Origin: Pseudomonas sp. R76
Lineage (GTDB): Bacteria > Pseudomonadota > Gammaproteobacteria > Pseudomonadales > Pseudomonadaceae
Reading direction: 5' to 3'
NCBI RefSeq assembly: GCF_009834565.1
Contig: NZ_CP019428.1
Location: 4,526,001-4,590,000, forward strand
Length of the DNA stretch: 64,000 nucleotides
This document shows positions 16,793-24,924 of the stretch, in pieces. Each line of letters opens with the position of its first letter. Position 1 is the stretch's first letter. Below the pieces are notes generated by a model. It ran no database searches, was not told where the DNA came from, and saw only the letters and a program-made list of their open reading frames with translations. The position numbers and the translations under genes are program-made.

Positions 16793-18217
16793 GTGACTTC
16801 TTCCGCTACACCCATCTCAGGCGTGCAAATGCGTTTGATCGCTCTGGTGGTCGCCGTGACTTTTTTCATGGAGAACCTCGACGCCACGGTGATCGCCACC
16901 GCTCTGCCGACCATGGCAGCCGCCTTTGGGGTAACACCGGTGGACATGAACATCGGCATCACGGCCTACATTCTGGCCGTGGCGATTTTCATCCCGGCGT
17001 CCAGCTGGATTGCTGACCGCTTTGGCGCACGCCAGGTGTTCGCTGGCGCGATCATCGTGTTTACCCTGGCGTCGCTGCTCTGCGGGTTTAGCCAGAGCCT
17101 TGAGATGTTCGTGATCGCGCGGGTGCTGCAAGGCATCGGCGGGGCGCTGATGGTGCCCGTGGGGCGCCTGGCGGTGCTGCGTAATACCGACAAGAAAGAC
17201 CTGGTGAACATGATTGCGGTGATCACCTGGCCCGGCTTGGTGGCACCGATTCTTGGGCCATTGGTGGGTGGCTTGATCGTGACCCATGCATCGTGGCCGT
17301 GGATTTTCTACGTGAACGTGCCGCTGGGCGCGCTGGCCCTGGTTGCCGCGCTGTGGCTTGTGCCCAAGGGCCGTGAGGCGAGCGTGCGCAAATTCGATGG
17401 CAAAGGCTTTGTGCTGTTGGCGAGCGCCTGCGTGGCACTGCTGGGCGGGCTGGAGTGGCTGGGCAACCAGACCAGTGAAACACTGCTGCCCGGTTTCGCG
17501 CTCGCGGCGGCAGGTGCAGCGCTTGCGGTATGGGCCGTGCAGCATTGCCGTCGGCATGCCGAACCGTTATTGCCGCTGCACACGCTGTCGATCGCGACAT
17601 TCCGGGTCAGCATTTTGGGTGGTTCACTATTCCGCCTGGCCATCAGCGCCTTGCCGTTTTTGCTGCCGCTGTTGTTTCAGGTGGGCTTTGGTTTGTCGCC
17701 AGTGGATGCGGGGTTGTTGGTGCTGGCGGTATTTGCTGGCAACCTGGCCATGAAACCCTTCACGACAGCCATCATGCAGCGCTTTGGGTTTCGCCAGGTA
17801 TTGCTCGTCAACGGCGTGATCGGCGTCAGCCTCGTTGCCGCCTGCGCCTTGTTTACCGCGCAAACGCCGCTGACGCTGATTGCGGCAGTGCTGTTTGTGG
17901 GCGGGCTATCGCGGTCGATGCAGTTCACCTGCTACAACTCGATTGGCTTCGCCGATGTGCCCAAGGCACGCATGAGTGAAGCATCCGCCCTATTCAGCAT
18001 GGCGTTTCAACTGGCGATGGGCTTGGGCGTGTCGATTGCAGCACTGCTGCTGCGCGCGTCCATGGCTGCGCAAGGGCATGAGGCACACGCCAGCGCCGGG
18101 GATTTTCGGGTGGCGTTCGCAGGCGTGGCATTGCTTGGCGTGCTGGGGCTGATCGATGTGTATCGGTTGCCGGCGGGGGCCGGGGAAAGCGTGCTCAATC
18201 GCACCGGAGCGGCTTGA
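16793..18217 (+). CDS. MFS multidrug transporter, DHA2-like
   Basis: The 474-aa product has 13–14 predicted helices, motif A (ASSWIADRFGARQVF), motif B (VIARVLQGIGGALMVPVGR) and motif C-like PGLVAPILGPLVGG. These place it with drug:H+ antiporters of the EmrB/MdtD type. The charged DATVIATALP segment in helix 1 is typical. The GTG at 16793, eight bases after AGAGG, is preferred over the GTG at 16784, which overlaps that site. The gene stands alone; the substrate is unknown. Confidence 0.85.
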   Translation: MTSSATPISGVQMRLIALVVAVTFFMENLDATVIATALPTMAAAFGVTPVDMNIGITAYILAVAIFIPASSWIADRFGARQVFAGAIIVFTLASLLCGFSQSLEMFVIARVLQGIGGALMVPVGRLAVLRNTDKKDLVNMIAVITWPGLVAPILGPLVGGLIVTHASWPWIFYVNVPLGALALVAALWLVPKGREASVRKFDGKGFVLLASACVALLGGLEWLGNQTSETLLPGFALAAAGAALAVWAVQHCRRHAEPLLPLHTLSIATFRVSILGGSLFRLAISALPFLLPLLFQVGFGLSPVDAGLLVLAVFAGNLAMKPFTTAIMQRFGFRQVLLVNGVIGVSLVAACALFTAQTPLTLIAAVLFVGGLSRSMQFTCYNSIGFADVPKARMSEASALFSMAFQLAMGLGVSIAALLLRASMAAQGHEAHASAGDFRVAFAGVALLGVLGLIDVYRLPAGAGESVLNRTGAA

Positions 18218-18313
18218 CCGTGAAGAATCCTGTTCCAGACCTATACTCAATGGAGCGGTGCGCATTCTTGCGCATGGCGAACGGCACAATCGCCGACGAG
18301 GAGGGTAGCCACT

Positions 18314-18418
18314 ATGTATGCCGGACAAATGAGTATGGCGACAACCAATGGTGAAATACGCTGCCAGATGGTTGTTCAGATCATCTGCCTGTTATCGGTG
18401 GCTACGCTGTTCTGCTGA
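18314..18418 (+). CDS. possible 34-aa small protein
   Basis: An ATG preceded by GAGGAGGG opens a 34-codon frame, MYAGQMSMATTNGEIRCQMV…, ending in a short hydrophobic stretch (IICLLSVATLFC). Only the binding site and hydrophobic tail support it; it may be chance. No other gene lies between the MFS gene and the tRNA remnant. Confidence 0.25.
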   Translation: MYAGQMSMATTNGEIRCQMVVQIICLLSVATLFC

Positions 18419-18482
18419 CCCGCGCGCCTCCTTTAGAGCAAGCCACACGGTGGCTGGATGAGCTATTGCCCGAATTCCAGGC

Positions 18483-18592
18483 AACAAAAAAAGGCTCACC
18501 TTTCGGTGAGCCCTTCTAGACCGCACAACAGAGCGGATTTTGTTTGGTAGGCGCGATTGGACTCGAACCAACGCCCCCCCCACCATGTCAAG
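18483..18592 (-). repeat. direct repeat with 3' half of tRNA-Val and its terminator (attachment-site-like)
   Basis: This stretch repeats 20607–20714 with only a few differences: terminator hairpin, 30-bp spacer and the 3' half of tRNA-Val(GAC) from CCA (18545) to the anticodon loop. Beyond that it no longer resembles a tRNA. A duplicated tRNA 3' end is what integration by a tyrosine recombinase leaves at the far end of an element, so this is a likely attR. Confidence 0.75.
18486..18512 (-). terminator. Rho-independent terminator (old tRNA-Val terminator)
   Basis: GGCTCACC-GAAA-GGTGAGCC followed by T7 on the minus strand. It is a copy of the terminator behind the intact tRNA-Val. Confidence 0.8.
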
Positions 18593-18667
18593 AGCGACCC
18601 TGCTAAGCGCTAGGCCACGTAGCTTATGCCCTAAGAGAACGCCCATTCACATTATGAGGCGTCAACC

Positions 18668-18835
18668 ATGGCTAACATTCGCTCCCTTCCCTCTGGTAAC
18701 TGGAATGCTCAAGTTCGATTGAGAGCAAGCCCCCCGCAATCCAAAACATTCCCTACTCAAGCATTGGCTCAGGCATGGGCGGATCAGTCAGAGGCTGTCA
18801 CCAATCGTTTCTGGAAAAAAAGGCGCCTATGTTGA
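18668..18835 (+). pseudogene. tyrosine integrase, N-terminal remnant
   Basis: The frame starts MANIRSLPSGNWNAQVRLR and continues SKTFPTQALAQAWADQSE. This is the arm-binding N-terminus of phage-type tyrosine integrases, which begin like MAxIRxLPSGxWxAQVR. After about 42 residues the similarity ends and the frame enters the 3' end of the convergent GNAT gene, closing at 18833–18835. The catalytic domain is absent. It lies 76 bases inside the duplicated tRNA end, as expected of an integrase beside its attachment site. Confidence 0.7.
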
Positions 18836-19221
18836 GGGGGGAAATTATCGAGATGGCCGAACTCAGTGAACCCATGTCTTTCATAGAAGGCAGGCGCCTG
18901 GAAATCAAAGGTATCGAGCCAGATTCCGACGCAGCCTCTTTCAAGTGCAGTATTTTCCGCCATTTCCATCAGGCGTGAACCCGTACCTTGACCTCTAGAC
19001 TGCTCGGGGATGGCTAGCAGCTCAATGAAGAGCCAGCGATAAAATATCTCACCATAAAGCCCCCCAATTATTTCGTTGGTGTGCTCATCGCGGACTAGCA
19101 GCGCTAGAGATTCCGGTTTTGGATCGCCTGCTTGTGCGCGATTGTGAGCCCGTAACGGCCTGAGGATAGCTGAGCGCTCCTCATCTCCAGGGTTGACCAT
19201 CATTTCGATACGAGTACTCAA
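18784..19221 (-). CDS. GNAT-family acetyltransferase (islet copy)
   Basis: The 145-aa product has the acetyl-CoA loop SRGQGTGSRLMEMAE and GCVGIWLDTFDFQAPAFYERHGF. It is paralogous to the GNAT at 16185–16598 but sits inside the tRNA-Val islet, with its 3' end fused onto the integrase remnant. Composition is somewhat more A/T-rich than the first copy. Substrate unknown; intact and probably functional. Confidence 0.8.
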   Translation of the reverse strand: MSTRIEMMVNPGDEERSAILRPLRAHNRAQAGDPKPESLALLVRDEHTNEIIGGLYGEIFYRWLFIELLAIPEQSRGQGTGSRLMEMAENTALERGCVGIWLDTFDFQAPAFYERHGFTEFGHLDNFPPQHRRLFFQKRLVTASD

Positions 19222-19937
19222 TCGTCAATCCTTCAACTATTTGCAATTCTGTGGGTATGTGAAGACTTCAAGTGAGTCTCGAGCAGAGCGTACGGCGGCG
19301 GATCTTGCGATTACAAGAACCCCGCATATAAGGGATCAATTCATACGCCTCGTTAACTCACTGCATCGGCCGATGAATCGAGATGCCTTCGGGTTGCAGT
19401 GAAAACTCGCCCGAGCGCATCGTAAACACGCCGGATCGTTCCCTCTTTAGTTTGGCAGGACTGTAGCACTGCTGACCGGGTGCAAAAAACCAGCATGAGC
19501 TAGCTACAAGCGGTCGAAACTCCACTCTTCTAGGGTAATTCGTAAACCAAAACAGCTTCAGCCAGCTCGATGTCGCTGACTGAGCTCGTCTCATTCTGAG
19601 TACGCAAAACCAATCGATGAAACAATCGCTCCAAAGGCCGAAACCTTGACCGGACTGCCATCACCAGCGATTACGGGAAAACTGCACGGAACACCGAGCA
19701 ACAGCACAACAATCAGTTTGCGCAAAACTCCACTCCTCGTGCGTGCATCATCCTTTAGGGACTGAATCTACAGTCTTCCTGTCCAGGCATCCAGCGTGGA
19801 CGGAATGCCAGCGGCATCAAACAACAGGCGCAAGTCGCCCGTAAAAATTATTTCGTGAATTAGTGCATCCGGTTTGGTTTCTGGCTCGTAGATTCAATAC
19901 CCTCACTCGGAGGGCATAAGAGCCAAGGAGATACACC
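19222..19937. other. 716 bp mostly non-coding islet DNA
   Basis: No complete gene is convincing here. It contains the degenerate small exported ORF described separately (19591–19725) and downstream fragments in two other frames, one ending EGTIRRVYDALGRVFTATRR before a stop near 19340. These suggest a decayed small gene. The part 19740–19937 before the fasciclin gene presumably carries its promoter; no clear -35/-10 is claimed. Confidence 0.4.
19591..19725 (-). pseudogene. small exported protein, probably frameshifted
   Basis: A TTG start preceded by GAGGAG opens a 44-codon frame, MRKLIVVLLLGVPCSFPVIA then GDGSPVKVSAFGAIVSSIGFAYSE. It is a signal peptide followed by a short mature part. The stop comes directly where a +1 shift would continue as TSSVSDIELAEAVLVYELP. 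This suggests a broken gene for a small periplasmic protein of unknown family; a genuine 44-aa protein is also possible. Confidence 0.35.
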
Positions 19938-20498
19938 ATGCACGCTTTTTACAAAAAATTTGCTGCTGCAGCCTGCTTCGCGATCCTCTCCGTCACTGCC
20001 ACGCTCAGCTTTGCCGCCGATGCAGTGATGGTCGGAGGGGCAGCGATGTACCCAAGCAAAACCATTGTCGAGAACGCGGTCAATTCGAAGGACCACACGA
20101 CGCTGGTAGCTGCAGTCAAGGCTGCCGGATTGGTCGATACGCTTAACAGCAAAGGCCCTTTCACTGTATTCGCCCCAACGAACGAAGCCTTTGCCAAGCT
20201 GCCAGCAGGGACCGTCGATACACTGGTCAAGCCTGAACACAAAGCCGATCTGACTAAAATTCTGACCTACCACGTCGTGCCTGGCACTCACACATCGGCG
20301 CAACTGATGGCAGATGCCAAAAAGAACGGCGGCACCGTGGTGTTGAAAACAGTTCAAGGTGAATCGCTAAATATCAAGCTGCATGACGGCAAGCTGTGGG
20401 TGGTAGATGCCAAAGGCGGTAAGGCTGGCATCAGCATCGCAGACGTGATGCAGTCCAACGGCGTGATCCACGTTGTAGATTCGGTCTTAATGCCTTAA
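19938..20498 (+). CDS. secreted fasciclin-domain protein
   Basis: The 186-aa product has a signal peptide (about 1–27, ending LSFAA) and one fasciclin (FAS1) domain with the H1 motif FTVFAPTNEAFAKLP and the H2-like motif NGVIHVVDSVLMP; YHVVPG lies between them. FAS1 proteins mediate adhesion and surface interactions. The start is supported by AAGGAG. It is the main intact cargo of the tRNA-Val islet and ends at a hairpin terminator. Confidence 0.88.
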   Translation: MHAFYKKFAAAACFAILSVTATLSFAADAVMVGGAAMYPSKTIVENAVNSKDHTTLVAAVKAAGLVDTLNSKGPFTVFAPTNEAFAKLPAGTVDTLVKPEHKADLTKILTYHVVPGTHTSAQLMADAKKNGGTVVLKTVQGESLNIKLHDGKLWVVDAKGGKAGISIADVMQSNGVIHVVDSVLMP

Positions 20499-20510
20499 TA
20501 GCTCGTCAGT

Positions 20511-20540
20511 CCCGGCAGACTCCCAGTTTGCCGGGTGTTT
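20511..20540 (+). terminator. terminator of fasciclin gene
   Basis: CCCGGCA … TGCCGGG (7-bp stem) followed by TGTTTAAA, twelve bases after the stop codon. Confidence 0.6.
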
Positions 20541-20609
20541 AAACACACAGGCGCCGAATTGGCGTTCTGAAGTGGGAGTTTTGCAAAAGTTTTGCAAATC
20601 GCAGACAAC

Positions 20610-20637
20610 AAAAAAGGGCCCACCTTTCGGTGAACCC
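20610..20637 (-). terminator. tRNA-Val terminator
   Basis: GGGTTCACC-GAAA-GGTGGGCCC (with two G·U pairs on the minus strand) followed by T6, downstream of tRNA-Val. It is duplicated at 18486–18512. Confidence 0.75.
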
Positions 20638-20668
20638 TTCTAGACCGCCCAGCAGAGCGGATTTTGTT

Positions 20669-20745
20669 TGGTAGGCGCGATTGGACTCGAACCAACGACC
20701 CCCACCATGTCAAGGTGGTGCTCTAACCAACTGAGCTACGTGCCT
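20669..20745 (-). tRNA. tRNA-Val (GAC)
   Basis: A 77-nt cloverleaf with encoded CCA, D-arm AGCTCAGTTGGTTAGAGC, anticodon loop TTGACAT (anticodon GAC) and T-arm GGTTCGAGTCC. The acceptor stem AGGCACG/CGCGCCT has one A–C mismatch (fifth pair), perhaps because the 3' side was supplied by the integrated element. The duplicated 3' end at 18545–18592 marks this gene as an integration site. Confidence 0.9.
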
Positions 20746-20929
20746 GCTGTGAGGCGGCATTCTACGGAATTCCGGAGGGGTGTCAACATCTTTTTTGCAG
20801 CTAACCCTATGAATATGCGAATTATTTATTTGCGACGGGTACACCCCGGATTTTCGGGTGGCTGGCAGGCAATTTTTAACTCAGGTAGGATCTGGGCACT
20901 CGTAAAAAATATAAAACAGAGGTTCCAGG

Positions 20930-22213
20930 ATGGCGAACACCCCCTACCCCCAGTCGTATTACGCCGCGTCCGCGAATGCGGTTCCGCCTCGCCCGGTACT
21001 GCAAGGCGAAGTCGAAACCGATGCGTGCGTGATTGGCGCCGGCTACACCGGCCTTTCCAGCGCGCTGTTTTTGCTGGAAAACGGTTTTCGCGTCACCGTG
21101 CTGGAAGCTGCCAAGGTGGGGTTTGGCGCATCAGGCCGTAATGGTGGGCAGATCGTCAACAGCTACAGCCGCGATATAGATGTGATCGAGCGCAGTGTCG
21201 GTCCCAGGCAGGCGCAGTTGCTGGGGCAAATGGCATTTGAGGGCGGCAAGATCATTCGCGAGCGGGTGGCCAAGTATCAGATCCAGTGCGATTTGAAGGA
21301 CGGCGGCGTGTTCGCTGCTCTCAACAGCAAGCACATGGGCCACCTGGAGTCGCAGAAGCGCCTGTGGGAACGTTATGGCCATACTCAGCTTGAGTTGCTG
21401 GATGAGCGTCGCATTCGCGAAGTGGTGGCCTGTGACAACTACGTCGGTGGCCTGCTGGACATGAGCGGCGGGCACATTCATCCGCTAAACCTGGCGCTGG
21501 GCGAAGCGGCTGCCGTGGAATCCCTGGGCGGCACGATCTACGAGCAATCGGCAGCAGTGCGCATTGAGCGCGGCGCCAATCCGGTGGTGCACACTGCCGA
21601 AGGCAAGGTCAGGGCCAAGTTCATCATCGTCGCGGGGAATGCCTACTTGGGCAACCTGGTGCCGGAGCTCGCAGCCAAATCGATGCCGTGCGGCACGCAG
21701 GTCATCACCACGGCACCGCTGGGCGATGAGCTGGCCAAGACGTTGCTGCCGCAGGATTACTGCGTCGAAGACTGCAACTACCTGCTCGACTACTACCGCC
21801 TCACCAGCGACAAGCGACTGATTTTCGGCGGCGGCGTGGTATATGGCGCGCGCGACCCGGCGAACATTGAGGCGATCATCCGTCCGAAGATGCTCAAGGC
21901 CTTCCCGCAGCTCAAGGATGTGAAAATCGATTACGCCTGGACCGGCAATTTCCTGCTGACCCTGTCGCGCCTGCCGCAGGTCGGGCGCCTGGGCGATAAC
22001 ATCTATTACTCGCAAGGCTGCAGCGGCCACGGCGTGACGTACACGCACCTGGCAGGCAAGGTACTGGCGGAGGCGTTAAGAGGTCAGGCAGAGCGTTTTG
22101 ATGCGTTTGCCGACCTGCCGCACTACCCGTTCCCGGGCGGGCAATTGTTGCGCACGCCATTTGCCGCGCTGGGCGCGTGGTATTACGGGTTGCGGGATAA
22201 GTTGGGGTTCTGA
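20930..22213 (+). CDS. puuB: FAD-dependent amine oxidoreductase (gamma-glutamylputrescine oxidase-like)
   Basis: The 427-aa DAO-family flavoenzyme has an FAD-binding VIGAGYTGLSSALFLLENG (about 34–52), a second conserved segment GASGRNGGQIV, and a C-terminal QGCSGHGVTYTHLAGK. The overall pattern is that of PuuB-type oxidases that oxidise gamma-glutamylated polyamines to the aldehyde; related enzymes act on other secondary amines. The start ATGGCGAACACC follows a GAGG-like site (agaggttccaggATG). No other polyamine genes are adjacent, so the substrate is inferred from family likeness. Confidence 0.75.
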   Translation: MANTPYPQSYYAASANAVPPRPVLQGEVETDACVIGAGYTGLSSALFLLENGFRVTVLEAAKVGFGASGRNGGQIVNSYSRDIDVIERSVGPRQAQLLGQMAFEGGKIIRERVAKYQIQCDLKDGGVFAALNSKHMGHLESQKRLWERYGHTQLELLDERRIREVVACDNYVGGLLDMSGGHIHPLNLALGEAAAVESLGGTIYEQSAAVRIERGANPVVHTAEGKVRAKFIIVAGNAYLGNLVPELAAKSMPCGTQVITTAPLGDELAKTLLPQDYCVEDCNYLLDYYRLTSDKRLIFGGGVVYGARDPANIEAIIRPKMLKAFPQLKDVKIDYAWTGNFLLTLSRLPQVGRLGDNIYYSQGCSGHGVTYTHLAGKVLAEALRGQAERFDAFADLPHYPFPGGQLLRTPFAALGAWYYGLRDKLGF

Positions 22214-22226
22214 CCACAATCTAATT

Positions 22227-22252
22227 GTGGGAGCGGGCTTGCTCGCTCCCAC
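22227..22252. repeat. REP element (GTGGGAGCgGGCTTGCTC type)
   Basis: GTGGGAGC … GCTCCCAC hairpin directly after the oxidoreductase gene, a repetitive extragenic palindrome common in P. fluorescens genomes. Confidence 0.75.
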
Positions 22253-22272
22253 ATAAAGCCAAATCGCAGAAA

Positions 22273-22299
22273 CAAAAAACCCCGGTCTTTCGACCAGGG
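22273..22299 (-). terminator. terminator of tRNA-Val/Asp operon
   Basis: CCCTGGTC-GAAA-GACCGGGG followed by TTTTTT on the minus strand, about 75 bases downstream of the last tRNA-Asp. Confidence 0.75.
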
Positions 22300-22374
22300 T
22301 CTTTGCTATCGGATCAAAGTAAACCTGAGGCTTTCTTTGTGCTTCAAGGCGTTCAGTGGGCCTTGAGGCAGATA

Positions 22375-22451
22375 TGGCGCAGCGGACGGGACTCGAACCC
22401 GCGACCCCCGGCGTGACAGGCCGGTATTCTAACCGACTGAACTACCGCTGC
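22375..22451 (-). tRNA. tRNA-Asp (GTC), copy 2
   Basis: A 77-nt cloverleaf with encoded CCA; acceptor GCAGCGG/CCGCTGC, anticodon loop CTGTCAC (anticodon GTC), T-arm GGGTTCGAGTCCC. Identical to the copy at 22557–22633. Last tRNA in a Val–Asp–Asp operon. Confidence 0.95.
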
Positions 22452-22556
22452 GTATCGCTTGACCAGTTGAGCGTAAACCCTCAACAGTCTTTAAACATCT
22501 GATCGATCAGCCTTGGCTGTTCAATCTCAAGCCCGACGTGTCGAACCTGGAAAATA

Positions 22557-22633
22557 TGGCGCAGCGGACGGGACTCGAACCCGCGACCCCCGGCGTGACA
22601 GGCCGGTATTCTAACCGACTGAACTACCGCTGC
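22557..22633 (-). tRNA. tRNA-Asp (GTC), copy 1
   Basis: Same 77-nt sequence as 22375–22451, with anticodon GTC and encoded CCA. It lies between tRNA-Val(TAC) and the second tRNA-Asp. Confidence 0.95.
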
Positions 22634-22688
22634 GCGTCGGTGCAACCTTTAACGTTGCGTCTTGCCCTAAGGCAAAACTCTCAAGAAG

Positions 22689-22764
22689 TGGTGGGTGATG
22701 ACGGGATCGAACCGCCGACCCTCTGCTTGTAAGGCAGATGCTCTCCCAGCTGAGCTAATCACCC
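22689..22764 (-). tRNA. tRNA-Val (TAC)
   Basis: A 76-nt cloverleaf with acceptor GGGTGAT/ATCACCC, anticodon loop CTTACAA (anticodon TAC) and encoded CCA. First gene of the Val–Asp–Asp operon. Confidence 0.95.
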
Positions 22765-22871
22765 TTTGCTTCGTTGAGGCCGCGAAATTTACGCAGGTAG
22801 CAGACCTAAGTCAATAGCCTGCTTGAAGTTTTTCTGAAAAAGACAAAATGGCTTCAAGACGGCTATCCGCC

Positions 22872-23636
22872 CTACTCGCTGTAAATCATCTTCTTGCTCA
22901 TGCCACCGTCCACCACGAACTCCTGCCCGGTGACAAACCCCGCCTGACGCGACAGCAGCCACGCCACCATCGCCGCCACGTCCTCAACCGTGCCCACCCT
23001 GCCCGCCGGATGCTGGGCGTGGTCGGCATCGGTCAACGGCTCGGCACGCCGCGCGGCAGGATCCCGCGCATCGATCCAGCCAGGGCTGACGGCATTCACC
23101 CGCACCTCCGGCCCCAGGCTCATGGCCAAGGCGTGCGTCAGGGCCAGCAGGCCGCCCTTGCTCGCGGCATAGGCCTCGGTGTCGGGCTCCGACTGACGCG
23201 CCCGGGTCGACGCCAGGTTGACGATGGCACCGCCATGGGCACGCAGGTACGGCGCACAGTGCTTGGCCAGCAGCATCGGCCCACTGAGGTTCACCGCCAA
23301 CACGCGGTTCCAATACGCCAGGTCGAGGCTTTCCAGGGTGATATTGCGCGGGTCAGCCACGGCCGCATTGCACACCAACGCATCCAAACGCCCGAATTGC
23401 CCCAGCACCTCGGCAACGCCCTGGGCGACTTGCTTCTCATCGGCAACGTCCATGGTGATAAACCAGGCGTTGTCGCCCAGCACCTTGGACACCTTGGAAC
23501 CGCGCTCGCGGTCCAGGTCGGTCAACACCACCTGCCAGCCTTCGCTGATCAGCCACGCAGCAATTCCAAGGCCAATGCCCCGCGCGGCGCCGGTGACCAG
23601 TGCGACGCGGCCGTTACCGACCGCTGCAGCTTCCAT
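22872..23636 (-). CDS. SDR-family oxidoreductase
   Basis: The 254-aa classical short-chain dehydrogenase has the Rossmann motif [16 protein letters not shown]-equivalent CNAAVAD, catalytic Ser region [15 protein letters not shown] (Tyr-x-x-x-Lys) and VSPGWID. The C-terminus [18 protein letters not shown] is usual for this family. It begins just after metZ ends (a GTG at 23651 would overlap the metZ stop), so the two are likely cotranscribed. The substrate is unknown. Confidence 0.85.
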   Translation of the reverse strand: MEAAAVGNGRVALVTGAARGIGLGIAAWLISEGWQVVLTDLDRERGSKVSKVLGDNAWFITMDVADEKQVAQGVAEVLGQFGRLDALVCNAAVADPRNITLESLDLAYWNRVLAVNLSGPMLLAKHCAPYLRAHGGAIVNLASTRARQSEPDTEAYAASKGGLLALTHALAMSLGPEVRVNAVSPGWIDARDPAARRAEPLTDADHAQHPAGRVGTVEDVAAMVAWLLSRQAGFVTGQEFVVDGGMSKKMIYSE

Positions 23637-23647
23637 GGACCACTCGA

Positions 23648-24859
23648 TCACAAGGCCGCCAGCCCGCGGGCCAGGTCAGCCTGCAAGTCAGCCACATCTT
23701 CCAGGCCCACCGCGATGCGGATCAGGCTGTCACGGATGCCGGCCGCTTCACGCTCTTGCGGCGCCAGGCGGCCGTGGGACGTAGTGCTCGGGTGGGTGAT
23801 GGTGGTCTTGCTGTCACCCAGGTTGGCAGTGATGGAAATCAGCCGCGTCGCATCGATAAAGCGCCAGGCGCCCTCTTTGCCGCCCTTCACTTCAAAGCTG
23901 ACCACGGCGCCGAAACCGCGCTGCTGGCGCTGGGCCAACTCGTGTTGCGGATGGCTCTTGAGGCCGGCGTAGTGGACCTTCTCGATACCGTCCTGCTGCT
24001 CCAGCCACTCGGCCAGTGCCTGGGCGTTGGCGCAATGGGCTTTCATCCGCAGGCTGAGGGTTTCCAGGCCCTTGAGGAAGATCCACGCGTTGAACGGGCT
24101 CAGGGTCGGGCCGGCAGTGCGCAGGAAACCCACCACTTCTTTCATTTGTTCGCTACGCCCGGCAACCACACCGCCCATGCAACGGCCCTGGCCGTCGATG
24201 AACTTGGTGGCCGAGTGCACAACAATGTCCGCGCCCAGCTTCAACGGTTGCTGCAACGCGGGCGTGCAGAAGCAGTTGTCGACCACCAGCATCGCGCCCT
24301 TGGCGTGCGCCACTTCGGACAATGCGGCGATATCCACCAATTCGGCCAATGGGTTGGACGGCGATTCGACGAACAACAGCTTGGTATTGGCCTTGATCGC
24401 CGCATCCCAGCCGGACAAATCCGCCAGGGGCACGTAGTCCACTTCAATACCGAAGCGCTTGAAATACTTCTCGAACAAGCTGATGGTCGAACCGAACACG
24501 CTGCGCGACACCAGCACGTGGTCGCCAGCGCTGCACAGGCTCATGACCACCGCGAGGATGGCGGCCATGCCGGTTGCCGTGGCCACCGCCTGCTCAGCGC
24601 CTTCCAGTGCCGCGATGCGCTCTTCGAATGCTCGCACGGTCGGGTTGGTGTAGCGCGAATAGACGTTGCCCGGCACTTCACCGGCAAAGCGCGCGGCGGC
24701 GTCGGCGGCGGTGCGAAACACATAGCTGGAGGTGAAGAACATCGGGTCACCATGTTCACCTTCCGGGGTGCGGTGCTGGCCGGCGCGCACAGCCAGGGTA
24801 TCGAAAGCTACGCCATCGAGGTCGCTGTCCAAGCGACCGGCATCCCATTCCTGACTCAT
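23648..24859 (-). CDS. metZ: O-succinylhomoserine sulfhydrylase
   Basis: The 403-aa PLP enzyme of the Cys/Met metabolism class makes homocysteine directly from O-succinylhomoserine and sulfide, the main methionine route in Pseudomonas. Family marks include [22 protein letters not shown], the cofactor Lys in [13 protein letters not shown], and [15 protein letters not shown] near the end. The place directly behind purF on the same strand is the known Pseudomonas arrangement. A hairpin between purF and metZ may limit read-through. Confidence 0.93.
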   Translation of the reverse strand: MSQEWDAGRLDSDLDGVAFDTLAVRAGQHRTPEGEHGDPMFFTSSYVFRTAADAAARFAGEVPGNVYSRYTNPTVRAFEERIAALEGAEQAVATATGMAAILAVVMSLCSAGDHVLVSRSVFGSTISLFEKYFKRFGIEVDYVPLADLSGWDAAIKANTKLLFVESPSNPLAELVDIAALSEVAHAKGAMLVVDNCFCTPALQQPLKLGADIVVHSATKFIDGQGRCMGGVVAGRSEQMKEVVGFLRTAGPTLSPFNAWIFLKGLETLSLRMKAHCANAQALAEWLEQQDGIEKVHYAGLKSHPQHELAQRQQRGFGAVVSFEVKGGKEGAWRFIDATRLISITANLGDSKTTITHPSTTSHGRLAPQEREAAGIRDSLIRIAVGLEDVADLQADLARGLAAL

Positions 24860-24894
24860 GCTGCGACTCCTTACTCAATTCTTTATTTAAGATA

Positions 24895-24918
24895 CAAAAC
24901 CGGCCCCTCAGGGCCGGT
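24895..24918 (-). terminator. purF terminator
   Basis: CCGGCCC-TGAG-GGGCCGG followed by TTTTG on the minus strand, seven bases after the purF stop. Confidence 0.7.
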
Positions 24919-24924
24919 GTTTAC

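Noticed and set aside
22227..22252. REP hairpins as gene-specific terminators
   Set aside because: The same sequence recurs at several intergenic sites in either orientation and lacks T-runs, so it is a dispersed repeat.
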